Below, piece after piece: positions 1 to 9,122 of a stretch of DNA of 12,608 bases. Position 1 is the stretch's first letter. The number at the start of each line of letters is the position of its first letter. The notes beneath the pieces are model-generated. The model saw nothing but the letters and a program-made list of their open reading frames with translations. It ran no database searches and had not been told where the DNA came from. The DNA comes from Corinectria fuckeliana (Eukaryota > Ascomycota > Sordariomycetes > Hypocreales > Nectriaceae): the NCBI GenBank assembly GCA_019137255.1, contig WPDH01000348.1, positions 1 through 12,608 of the forward strand. Direction: 5' to 3'. Position numbers and translations under genes: made by a program.

Positions 1-489
1 ATACTATATATTTATATTACTTACTTAAGATACTAAACTATATAAGTCTCTCTTTATAAGTATTTCTTACTTATTTTTACTCTTTTTATACTATATAGTA
101 TATATAAAACTATATAAAGTATATATTATTATAGTTATAATATACTAAAAAGATCTTACTAGTAAAAGTAAGATATATTATATCTTTTATATAGTAAGCT
201 CTCTTATAATAGTTATACCTAATTTATTTCTAATAGTACTATATAATATATTTAAAGTAAAAACACTTAAAGTATTACTTAGATTAAATCTCTCTTAAAT
301 AAAGCTTAGTCTAATAAACCTTTATAGTTATAATTATATCTTAGTTATAAAGTTTATTTATATCTATTAGTTTAGTTAATAATATAACTAGTAACTAGTA
401 AGATCTAACTATATAATAGCTTTATAATAGTTTTATAGTATATATCTTAATACTATTTGCTTATTAGATATTTACTATAAGATTCTTAA
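1..489 (-). pseudogene. LINE-like ORF1 (gag-like), C-terminal half, RIP-degraded
   Basis: Read on the minus strand, this is the downstream half of a broken protein whose upstream half is at 8242-9119. A CCHC zinc knuckle (C-X2-C-X4-H-X4-C) is seen at codons starting at 274, 265, 250 and 235. They now read Tyr, Cys, Tyr, Tyr, as expected when TGC/TGT and CAC/CAT become TAC/TAT. A second, partial knuckle begins at codons 217 and 208; its last ligand is not evident. The stretch before the first knuckle (about 394-277) has the look of LINE ORF1 proteins of the fungal Tad1 group, where tandem knuckles follow a conserved domain. Stops in this frame are TAA or TAG. ORF2 (endonuclease and RT) would lie to the left, outside the window. 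The family assignment is inferred from motif order alone; an LTR-element gag is the alternative. Confidence 0.55.
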
Positions 490-494
490 GTAAG
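490..494. repeat. Target-site duplication, left copy (GTAAG)
   Basis: GTAAG directly precedes the 5' LTR and is repeated exactly at 8237-8241 directly after the 3' LTR. Five bp is the usual duplication for Ty3/gypsy integration. Starting the LTR four bases earlier would also align, but would give a mismatched duplication (TTAAG/GTAAG) and would not restore the LINE-like frame across the site. Confidence 0.85.
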
Positions 495-706
495 TGTAAG
501 AAGATAAGCTCACAGCCTAAAGAACTAGCCCTAAAAGAAACTAGTGCTAAGCTAGGTAGAGTATACTAAGAGTATAAAAGCTACTAAGTAGGATTACTTA
601 GTAATCTTAGTAAGCAGTTTATAACTACTTGCTAAGTTAAAGTCTTATAATATATAGATACCTACCTTAGAGCTTTTTATCTTACTCTAATTAACTAACT
701 CTTATA
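495..706 (+). repeat. 5' LTR of the chromovirus (212 bp)
   Basis: It aligns without gaps to 8025-8236, with 18 differences by eye. All are C/T or G/A transitions, 10 with the A/T state in this copy and 8 in the other. It begins TGTAAG, keeping the TG that the 3' copy has lost to TA, and ends CTTATA, where the final TA is probably a mutated CA. It would have carried the promoter and polyadenylation signal. AT-richness after RIP makes any TATA box call meaningless. It contains two small inverted repeats, at 592-606 and 611-631; the second is partly decayed here. Confidence 0.93.
592..606. repeat. Inverted repeat inside 5' LTR
   Basis: GATTACT and AGTAATC are a perfect 7-bp inverted pair around a single base. 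The same 15 bp are unchanged at 8122-8136 in the 3' LTR. It may be a protein-binding site or a hairpin in the LTR transcript; its function is not known. Confidence 0.6.
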
Positions 707-741
707 ATTCTTTAACTTTTTTACCTACCTAGGTAATTAGT
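707..741 (+). other. Untranslated leader of the chromovirus; no recognisable primer-binding site
   Basis: This short stretch follows the 5' LTR directly and begins ATTCTTTAAC. A gypsy element usually has a site complementary to a tRNA 3' end (starting TGG) here, or uses self-priming as the Tf1/sushi group does. Neither is visible, possibly because RIP altered it. No coding signal is seen before the gag frame. Confidence 0.4.
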
Positions 742-2106
742 ATAAATAGAAAGATAATAATAAACCTCTAATAAACCCTAGCTTAAATAAGTTATATACT
801 AACACTAGGTTATATTATAAGTAGCATATATTAGGTGATAAAACTACTATAAATAGAATAAATTATACTAGAAATAATTAAGTTAGTAAAACTAATATAT
901 AAACTAAAGCTAGAAGATATTAAGAAGAGTTAGAAAACCTAATATAAGAGGTTTAAAGGTAATTATAACCTATTAGTAAAGCTACTACTTAGGTTATATA
1001 GGCAGATCCTTAGTGATTAACTAGTAATATAAGAGTAGTAAACCTTAATATTAGTATACAGCTTAGATATATAGGATTTCTTAAAGATTCTAGCTAAATA
1101 GCAGGCAGTATAAATAAAGCTAATATACTAACTAGTTTAACACCTTATAAGTAACCCTAAGCGGGATTAGAAAAAACCCCCTACTTATAACTATATAATA
1201 CTACCTAAGAATACTATAAAGGTAAAGGTTAATAACTAGATTTATACTATAAAGTTAAGAAATAGCCTCTAACCTAACTATACTAATATATAAAAAATCA
1301 AATAGTTTATAACTAAGCTTTATATAGCTAGATAGACTAAATAGTATAACTATAAGAGAAATCTTATTAACTTAACCTAATAAGACTATTTTAACTTTAT
1401 TTATAAGAGATATATTAATATAAGCTTATAAGAGAGGTAACTATAAGATAAATTAATAGAGATCTAATAGTATAATAACTAGTTGCTAATAGACTATTTT
1501 AACTTATAGACTACTTTATATACCTTTATAAGCATTTTAGACCTTAAAGACTAGGTAGACCTAGCTTACTAATATTATTATAAGCTTAAGAACTAGCTGA
1601 AAAGAGAAATAGACTGTTAAAAGGTTAATCTTTTATAAGTATAAGATATAGCTAATAAGATAGAGAGGCTATAATTATATATCTAATATAACTATAAGTT
1701 GTAAAGTAAAAAGCGAAAATATAAACTTAGTAATTACACTTAAGAGAGGTCTAAAAAGATTACTAATATAAGACAAGCTAGAAGCTAAGACCTTAAAGAA
1801 ATATAAAATAATATAAGAAATTATATATACTTCTAACTATCTAAAAACCTACTCTTAGCTAACCTACTAGTAGACTGCTTTATATACAGTAGAGGATTAA
1901 CTAACTAACTAAAAGTGTAGTATTATAATTATAATAAAACTAGGTATTTAGTAAGAGATTATTAGACAGCTAAAAGAAACCCTAGTATTAATACTAACTA
2001 GATGTTAAGCTTACCTTTAGTAAAGGTATAATTTACAGGTATATAAGTAGAAGAACTAGACTCCTTAGGAAATAAGTAGGCGCTAAAAATACTATTAAAA
2101 CTTTAA
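742..2106 (+). pseudogene. Chromovirus gag (capsid/nucleocapsid), RIP-degraded
   Basis: This frame would make the structural protein that packages the element's RNA. Allowing TAA/TAG for Gln, Arg or Trp, it stays coherent for about 450 codons. A capsid-like helical region lies around 1200-1700, with a charged segment near 1600-1700. The nucleocapsid zinc knuckle C-X2-C-X4-H-X4-C is at codons 1921, 1930, 1945 and 1960; all four ligands now read TAT (Tyr), the outcome of TG-to-TA and CA-to-TA change. The start at 742 is a guess: an ATA that may have been ATG. The end is also uncertain. This frame carries on, rich in former Gln codons, toward about 2280, where the pol frame (+1 relative to gag) takes over. 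No D-S/T-G protease motif was found between gag and RT. Confidence 0.75.
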
Positions 2107-2281
2107 CACTAGTATTAAAGATAATACTAATTAGGCATATTATTTAAGAAAGAGTAATCACTCTATAAGTATATACTAAAAAAGTAGTCTATATAAATAT
2201 AAATACTTATACCTAAGTTAACCTTATTAGTATAAGACTAATCAGAAGGTTAAGCCTTAAGGCAACTAAGAATTAGAAGGT

Positions 2282-5200
2282 ACTAAACCTGTCTAGTTTT
2301 AATAGAGTAACTATACTTATTAGGTAGGTCTACTAGTTAATATTCTTCCTAATTAACTCTTAGAGATACCTATAGAAGGTTAGATAACTATTTATAAAGG
2401 TATAACACCCTAAAAGGGCTAGTAACTTACTCTTATCTTAGATTTTATAAGAAAGAAAGAAATTCTTATTAATACTTATATATACTTATAGAGCTATAAG
2501 CTTATTACTCTTATAAATATTATAACCTTTATAGAGGAGCTAGTAAGAGGGGGAGAACCTGCTTATATTATATATATATATAGTATATTATTACTAGATA
2601 AGTAGCTAATAGCTATTTTAGATAAAGAAGTAGATATAAAGTTAGAGATCTTACTATTAGAACTTAGAGAGTTTAGAGGAGTGTTTAGTAAATCTATAGT
2701 AAAAAAGATTTTAATCTTAGAGGGTATAAAACATATAATTAAACTAAAAGAAGGTAAGATACTACCTTATAGACTTTTATACTCTTATAATAAGAAGTAG
2801 TAAGAGGTTCTCTATAAGTATATTACTAAGAATATTATAAGTAAGCATATTAGCCTCTTAGTTAGTAAGGCTAGGTTTTTAGTCTTATTTATACTAAAAA
2901 AGAATAAGACCTTATAGCTTTATATAAATTATTAAGATCTAAATAAGATTACTATTAAGAACTATTACTTACTGCTCCTAATTAGAGACTTACTAGACTG
3001 TCTTATAAGCGTATAATAGATCTTAAAGATTAATCTATAAGATATATACTATTAGATCTAGATTAAGCTAGAGGATTACTAGAAAACTACCTTTAGAACC
3101 TACTATAAGCACTTTAAGTATAATATTATACTGTTTAGACTAATAAACACACCTATAATATTTTAAGTGTATATTCACTAAGTACTAGCTAGTATACTAA
3201 ATATAATCTGTATTATATATCTAGATAATATTCTAATTTACTTAATAACCTAAGATTAATATATAAAAGATATATAAGAGGTGCTAAAAAGATTATAAAG
3301 CTTCTAGCTATATATAAAGCTATTAAAGTATATCTTTTACTAGTAAGAAGTTAAGTTTTTAGGTTATATAGTAACTTAAAAAGGTATTAAAATAGAGCTA
3401 AGTAGAGTCTATATAGTTAATAAGTAGCTAACCTTACTAAGCTTTAAAGATATATAAGTGTTTTTAAGGTTTTATAATTTTTACTAAAAGTTTATTTATA
3501 AATACTTAAAGATTATAAGACCTCTTATAGTAATACTAAAAGATAGTTAGAATAGGTATAAAACTAGAGAGTTTACTTAAATAGATAAAAAGAAAGTAGT
3601 ATTCTAAAAGCTAAAAAGAGTATTCTACTTAGTAACTATTCTTTAATACTAGGACCTAAAATATAAGTTAAGAGTTAAAATAAATACATTTAATATAGTT
3701 ATATTAGGTATCTTTTTCTAACTGTTTAAGAATTAATAGCACCTAGTAGTATACTAGTCTAGGAAACTCTTAGAGGAGGAGTAATATTAAGCTACTAGCT
3801 AGTAAGAGCTATTAGCTATTATTAAGAGCTTAAAATACTAGAGCTATTACCTTTTAAGGCTTAAAAATAAGTTTATACTGTTAATAGACTATATAGCTCT
3901 TATAAGTATTATAAAAGTATTAGTAAGAGACCTTTAAGAAAGGCTTACTAGATAGGTATATAAATTAGTACCTTTTAACTTTAATATTAAGCACTAGCTA
4001 AGTAAGATAAACCTAGTAAATAGCTTATTATAAAGGCTAGATTATATAGTAAGAGAGATCTTATATATAGATATACTTCTAACTTTAGTAGTAAAACTTA
4101 AGTTAGTAGGAAAGTTACTAAAAGACCTCTACTAAGTAATTATATAAGTCCCTAAGAGTATAAAAAATAAGATAGTTAATATATTTATTTAAGCTATATA
4201 AGTTAGTCTTAAAGATAAGCCTATTACTATCCTAGCTATTATCACCTAGGCTAGGTAAGCTAAAAGTAAACTACTTAAAGACTTAGCAACTAGATAGTAA
4301 CTACTAGCTAAGCTAAGTTTATAAGAGATACCTTTAGTAACTATAATAGTTATCTTAGACTAATATATTCTCTGTCTAGTTATAAAAAAGCTTATAAAGA
4401 GAGAAATAGCCTTTCTTAATTAGCCCTTAAGTAAACTAAAAGAGCTAGTATAAGAATTATAAGAGAGAGATTAATTTTGCTAATAGTAGTTAGTAAAGGT
4501 TTATAATACTATAAGAGGAGCTTACTACTATAATAAGTAAAAAACACTATTTTTTAAAGAAAGACTAGTTATCCTAAAAGAATATATAATAAGAAGGGAA
4601 ATCCTCTGCTAATACTATAATAACTCTTACTTAAGATATATAAAAGTAGTAAAAACCTTAAATCTTATTATATGTAAATTCTATTAGAACTAAATCTTAG
4701 ATAATATAAAAGACTATACCCTAAGATACTAATATTACTAAGATGCTTATATATTAAGATATAAGCCTTATAAAAAGCTATAATCCCTACTAATACTTAC
4801 CTACCTTTTTTAAGAAATTAGTATTAACTTTATTATAAGACTACTAAAGAGCACTTAAGCTAATAGTAAGAAATATAATACTATATTAGTAATTATATAC
4901 TATATAATAAAATATATACTTTTTATTTTTATAAAGAAGATACTTAATATAGTAAAAATAGTATAACTCTTATATAAATATATTAAGTATAAATATAGTT
5001 TACCTAAAGGGATTATTAGTAATAAAAATAAGCTATTTATAAGCAAGTTTTAAGAAGACCTAATAAAAAAATAAGTAACCTGTTAGTAGCTATCTATTAT
5101 ATACTATCTATAGACAGATAGATAGATAAAAAAGACTAACTAAGCTATTAAGAAATACCTTTAAGTATATACTAATAACACCTTATACTAATAGGCAGCC

Positions 5201-5869
5201 TAGCTCCTAAAAGCAGTCTTTACTTATAATAATAGTACTTATTATACTATTAGGGTTTCTCTTATATAAGCCCTTTATAAATACTACCTAAGAGTTATAA
5301 AATACACCTTAAAATACCTTAAGTTAAATATATAAGAAGTATAAAAGTATATTAAGGTATTTTACTAAGTATATACTAAGATAGAGAAATAATAGTAAAA
5401 AGCTATAAAGAGACAGGCTAAATACTATAATAAGTGATATAACCTATAAGAATATAAGATTAGGTAAACTATTAGGCTATTAATAAGAAACTTCTAATTT
5501 AAATATAAGAAGCTAGTATTAAAATTTATTAAGGTAATAATAATAGAAAGAATTAGCAAATAAGTATACTAAGTATACCTTTTAGAATAATACTAGTAAA
5601 TATATAATATTTTTCTAGTTAAACTCTTAAAACTATAGATTAAAAAGTGCTAACTAGATATAAAAGAACTACTAAAACTGCTTAAACTAGAAGAAGAGGA
5701 TAATAAGTAAAAGGTTAAAAAAGTAGTTAACTATAAGAAAGATATAAAATAAATATTCTACTAAGTTAAATAGGTAAGGTAGCTAGTAAAATATAACACT
5801 TAGAAGCTAGTAGCTTACTTAGAGAATATAATAAAGTTAGTATAATAGTATTATAAGCAGAGGAAGTAA
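2282..5869 (+). pseudogene. Chromovirus pol: RT, RNase H, integrase, chromodomain; RIP-degraded
   Basis: One frame of 1,196 codons, unbroken except for point stops (TAA/TAG, one TGA near 5440), ending at TAA 5867. Reverse transcriptase covers about 2690-3480, with the signature LYINY-x-DLNKITIKN from 2918 and the active site YLDN at 3218-3229, where the family has Y-x-D-D. RNase H follows at about 3660-3950. The integrase zinc region has His positions at 4616 and 4637, now Tyr. The integrase core triad is at 4826, 5021 and 5129, where D, D, E now read Asn, Asn, Lys. A chromodomain-like segment at about 5714-5863 includes KYNT and AYLENI; in chromoviruses this domain guides integration to marked chromatin. 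The protein would copy the element RNA to DNA and insert it. It cannot be functional now. The N-terminal limit is approximate and a protease domain is not recognisable. Confidence 0.92.
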
Positions 5870-6081
5870 ATATATAAGAAATAAGATAATAAATAGATAA
5901 ACTGTAGTGTTAAAAGCATAATAAGAACACAAATTACTAGTAACACCTAAGTAGCTAAATACTACTAGAAGAATAGACTACTAAGTGCTACTAGAGTTAC
6001 TATTAATTAAAAAACTAATAGCTGCTAACTTAACACCTAAAGCTAGAAAGGTCTTATAGAGAATATAAACTATAATAGAGA
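5870..6081. other. Spacer between pol and the antisense reading frame
   Basis: This follows the pol stop and precedes the 3' end of the minus-strand frame. No frame on either strand stays coherent, and no repeat or structural motif stands out. It is presumably the shared untranslated region of two convergent frames. Confidence 0.4.
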
Positions 6082-7539
6082 TTACTTCTAGGACTTTTTT
6101 ACTAAGGTGCTATAAGGAGTAAAAGGCGAGAATATAATATTAGAAATACCTAACTTGTTAGACTTTAAAGAATAAGTCTTTAAAGGTATATACTTAGCCT
6201 GCTTAAGAGGGTAAGTAGAGAGTAAGAGTAACTTACTACTAGAATTAATAACTTAGGTGAGCATCTTAGAGATCTTAGTCTTATAAGTGTGCTTATAGGC
6301 AGTAAAAGCTAAGACAGAAAGAGGGTTAGTAATATCTAAGTGACTAGTAGAATAATAAGAAGTTATTAAAGCTTAGGTGATAAGAGAAGAGATAGCTAAT
6401 AGGTCTAACCTTAAAGAAGGGGCTTAAATGCTAGAGTCTAGCTTAAAAGCTAGGTTGTTAGAGAGCTAAAAGCTCTCTAAGTTATCTAGGATCTAAATAC
6501 TATTAGAAGACTAAATAATAGGAGATAAGAGAGCTAAGAGAGAGGCAGTATAGGTGTAAGTAACAGGCAAAGTAATAGTAAGCTTAGTAGAAGTCTTATT
6601 AAGATTAGAGATAGAAATAGAGGCGGGGTATAAGTAAATAATAGGTAAGGTAGTAGTAGATAAAGCAGAAGACTTAATATTAGAACTGCTAAACTTAGAC
6701 CTAATATTATAAGAAGAGCTACTAATAGCCTTATAGTAAAGAGGTTTTTAGTTTAGAAAGCTAACTTAGTATACTAAGGCCTAAATACTATAGTTATAAG
6801 CCTTAATAACAGCAGAGATAGTAGTATGCTTAATAAATATAAAGAAAGCCTAGAGTGTTTTCTTTTTAATATTAGTAATAAGAGTGATAAATATATAAAG
6901 CAGTTAAAAAACCACTATATAAATAGTAAGAGTAGTACTATTATTATAAAGATAAAAAGGCTAGGCAGTCTTAATATAATAATCTAATTTAGTTAGAGAA
7001 ATATTCTTTAAGAGGCTAGTATCCTAGTAGAACCTTAAGGTATTAATAGCAGTCTAAGCCTTAATTAACTAGAATAAGAAACTAAGCACTTTCTTAGTTA
7101 ACTAGTTAGACTTTTTAGCACTAGTGCTAGTAATACTAGACAGGCTGTTAGTAAGAGTTTAAAAAGTAGATATAGTCTTATTAGTAGCATGCTAAATATA
7201 CTAGTATAATATGCTAAATAGAGGCTTATAAAGAGTTACTTAGCGACTAGAGGAACACTCCTTAGGGTTATTATAAAAGTAATATATAGTTAACTTGTTT
7301 TAAAAGACTATTATAGTACTATAAAGCTTTAGAGGAATCTTAAAAGATATTAATAATATACAGAAAGTAGTAAGAACTTAATAAACTTATAGTAGTATAC
7401 TTCTGCTTAGATTACTTATAATAGATATAATAGGCTTTAAGAGAACTATAAATATATAGTAGACTAAACTAGTTAGCTTTCTATATTAAATAAAAGAAGT
7501 AAGAGGTATTTTTAATAAATATCTAGTTAAAAAGAGCAT
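6082..7539 (-). pseudogene. Antisense reading frame between pol and 3' LTR, unknown protein, RIP-degraded
   Basis: A minus-strand frame from an ATG at 7539-7537 to stops at 6090-6088 and 6084-6082, about 486 codons. It holds about two dozen in-frame stops, all TAA or TAG, roughly two per 40 codons, while the best plus-strand frame over the same DNA has about four to five. The stretch 6747-6514 is open for 78 codons. The predicted product is rich in Ser, Thr, Leu, Ile and Lys, with a Ser/Thr-rich middle (about 6720-6540); I recognise no domain, signal peptide or zinc motif. Antisense frames at this place are known in some plant Ty3/gypsy elements, with unclear roles. It could be an element gene, a captured host gene or an older insertion. 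The ATG survived RIP by chance or is not the original start. Confidence 0.5.
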
Positions 7540-8009
7540 TTTTGTTAAACTAATAGAGAATATCCCCTATATAAATAAGAGATATCTAAGCGATAAATTA
7601 GTAATAGTAAGATAAGCAGACTAATAATAATACTTTAACAGTTTAAGTATTATAAGTAACAAAAGGAAATAGTAAGATAAAGTAACTTATAGAGGTTTAG
7701 AGAGAGAGAACTAAATAACTAAGAATATTATAAAGAAGTTAGTATAAGTAAGAGAAAGAAAAAGAAAATAAATAAGTATACTAGCATAGTCTATAACTTA
7801 ATAACTGCTAATAGACTGCTAACTAATAAGCCTACTATTAATATAAAGCTTTATAGCTAACAGCTATATAATAGCTATAAAGTGAGTGCTAACTAACTGC
7901 TATATTACTATAATAATTAAGGTCTTAAGTGATAGTAGTATAGTAATAATAAAATAATATTAATTATAATAACTAAGAATAGACTTATGTATTTAGAGAC
8001 TAGATAGCT
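7540..8009. other. Noncoding stretch upstream of the antisense frame and of the polypurine tract
   Basis: No coherent frame is seen. The part 7680-7770 is purine-rich on the plus strand, and 7800-7920 is rich in GCTAA/TAGCT words, probably decayed CA-containing repeats. If the antisense frame was a real gene, its promoter should be here, but no reliable element can be picked out from such AT-rich DNA. Confidence 0.35.
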
Positions 8010-8020
8010 AGAGGAGAGGG
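8010..8020 (+). other. Polypurine tract (plus-strand primer) of the chromovirus
   Basis: The eleven-purine run AGAGGAGAGGG lies four bases (TAAT) before the 3' LTR. This is where reverse transcriptase would leave an RNA primer for second-strand synthesis. Its G-richness stands out against the surroundings. The four-base gap to the LTR is slightly unusual, since the tract often abuts it. Confidence 0.75.
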
Positions 8021-8121
8021 TAATTATAAGAAGATAAGCTTATAGCCTAAAGGACTAGCCCTAGAAGGAACTAATACCAGGCTAGGTAAGGTATACTAAG
8101 AGTATAAGAGCTACTAAGTAG

Positions 8122-8136
8122 GATTACTTAGTAATC
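8122..8136. repeat. Inverted repeat inside 3' LTR, first
   Basis: The same 7-bp perfect inverted pair around one base as at 592-606. It is unchanged between the LTRs although about one base in twelve differs elsewhere. Confidence 0.6.
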
Positions 8137-8140
8137 TTAG

Positions 8141-8161
8141 TAAGCAGTTTATAACTGCTTA
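8141..8161. repeat. Inverted repeat inside 3' LTR, second
   Basis: TAAGCAGTT and AACTGCTTA are perfect 9-bp arms around TAT. In the 5' LTR (611-631) the right arm has two transitions. It would form a hairpin in the LTR transcript or give a palindromic binding site; its role is unknown. Confidence 0.6.
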
Positions 8162-8236
8162 CTAAGTTAAAGTCTTATAATATATAGATACTTACCTTAG
8201 AGCTTTTTATCTCACCCTAATTAACTAACTCTTATA

Positions 8237-8241
8237 GTAAG
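8237..8241. repeat. Target-site duplication, right copy (GTAAG)
   Basis: An exact match to 490-494. Joining the flanks with one copy of this pentamer restores a continuous minus-strand frame from 8243 into 487. Confidence 0.85.
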
Positions 8242-9119
8242 CCTCTTATATAGCTAGTTAAGACTCTCTTAGTAACTATTATAAACTATTTTAAGACTTA
8301 ATATATACTTATACTAAAAATAGTAAAAATCTAAATATTATCTTTTAAGAGATTTATAATTAGTCTATAAAAAAGAATTATAATATCTCTACTAAAAAGG
8401 TAATATAAGACTACTATAAGTAAGAGATAACCTCTTAAGAGGGTATAGTTAATAATTATTATAGTATCTAATAGTATATAAGATATAATATTAAGAGCTA
8501 TACTAAGCGACTTAATAATAATCTTCTTATTAAGATAAGAGGGGATTATTTTTAATAGTAGTACTATTAAGAATAAGAGTATCCTCTTATTATAAGTAAC
8601 TTAAGCTTAAGTTAGAGTCTTAATAAGTGTTTTCTAAAAGGTAGCTAATATTACTTTTTTAATAGTAATTATAATTATTTCTATAAGAGATAGTAAGATT
8701 AAAATCTTACTACTTATATATTAGGTATAGCTTATAGTAGTATTAGCTAAGATTACTACTATTTTTTAAACTAAGAGAAAAGTAGCTTTTAGGATAATTA
8801 CTTTAAGTNNTTTATATTTAGTCTTAATAATAAGATTTTTAAATTAATTATAAGTTATTTTTATATTAAGCTTAGCTTATAGTAAGAGTAGGTTTTATAG
8901 TAAAAAAATTTTCTTAAGAGAAGAAAAAAGATAGTTTATAATCTTAATATTTTTTATTTTACTTAGCCTACTTATTATATATAATATAGTAATAATATAA
9001 GAGTAGAAAGAGAGTAAAAAAGGTTTATAAAAAAAGTTAGTTAGGTTAAAATAGATTTTAAGAGTGTAACTAAGATATAGTAAAAATAACTATTAAATAT
9101 TTATAAAAGGTTGCTTATT
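8242..9119 (-). pseudogene. LINE-like ORF1, N-terminal half, RIP-degraded
   Basis: The minus-strand frame whose codons begin at 9119, 9116 and so on down to 8246 and 8243 is far more open than any other here. It is free of stops at 9089-8898 (64 codons) and 8600-8334 (89 codons), with roughly a dozen TAA/TAG stops in about 290 codons. It runs into the chromovirus target site and, with the element removed, continues in phase into the zinc-knuckle half at 489-1, for about 455 codons in all, a reasonable size for a Tad1-type ORF1. This N-terminal half has no motif I recognise; the identification rests on the knuckle region. Two undetermined bases fall in it. Where the LINE stops and the second gypsy element begins (about 9120) is judged only from frame quality. 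Plus-strand frame 1 over 8467-8990 is a weaker competing reading. Confidence 0.45.
8809..8810. other. Two undetermined bases (NN)
   Basis: The only ambiguous bases in the window. The minus-strand frame continues in the same phase on both sides, so the gap size of two is at least consistent with the reading there. Confidence 0.95.
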
Positions 9120-9122
9120 AAT

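Larger units (their letters stand above)
495..8236 (+). mobile_element. Full-length Ty3/gypsy chromovirus, RIP-inactivated
   Basis: A complete LTR retrotransposon of 7,742 bp: 5' LTR, short leader, gag with a zinc knuckle, pol ordered RT, RNase H, integrase, chromodomain, then an antisense reading frame, a polypurine tract and a 3' LTR, bounded by an exact 5-bp target duplication. RT before integrase gives Ty3/gypsy; the C-terminal chromodomain gives the chromovirus group. The structure is colinear with very few or no indels, but every frame is closed by TAA/TAG, and the LTRs differ only by transitions. It sits inside the LINE-like minus-strand reading frame. No tRNA primer-binding site could be recognised after the 5' LTR. 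Confidence 0.93.
8025..8236 (+). repeat. 3' LTR of the chromovirus (212 bp)
   Basis: This copy matches the 5' LTR over its full length with 18 transitions and no indel. It starts TATAAG, where the 5' copy keeps TGTAAG, a direct TG-to-TA RIP change. It ends CTTATA and is followed by GTAAG, the right target-site copy. The inverted repeat at 8141-8161 is perfect here. Confidence 0.93.

Noticed and set aside
60..130. TATA-rich palindromes and apparent TATA boxes here and throughout
   Set aside because: With TpA dominating, such motifs are expected by chance everywhere and carry no information.
491..494. Starting the 5' LTR at 491 (and the 3' LTR at 8021, directly after the polypurine tract)
   Set aside because: It would need a mismatched target duplication and a transversion between the LTRs, would lose the TG start, and would put the LINE-like frame out of phase.
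2107..2690. An aspartic protease domain between gag and RT
   Set aside because: Expected from the family layout, but I could not find a D-S/T-G motif or its RIP-altered form in either candidate frame.
6422..7380. A plus-strand frame opposite the antisense reading frame that also gives long Leu/Val/Glu-rich pieces
   Set aside because: Its stop density (about four to five per 40 codons) is roughly twice that of the minus-strand frame, and it shows no gypsy domain. It is most likely the shadow of the antisense frame, though the choice is not certain.
8467..8990. A plus-strand frame upstream of the second pol, considered as its protease/linker region
   Set aside because: It has more stops than the minus-strand frame, no D-S/T-G motif, and is in a different phase from the pol frame. 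The minus-strand reading also joins across the insertion site.
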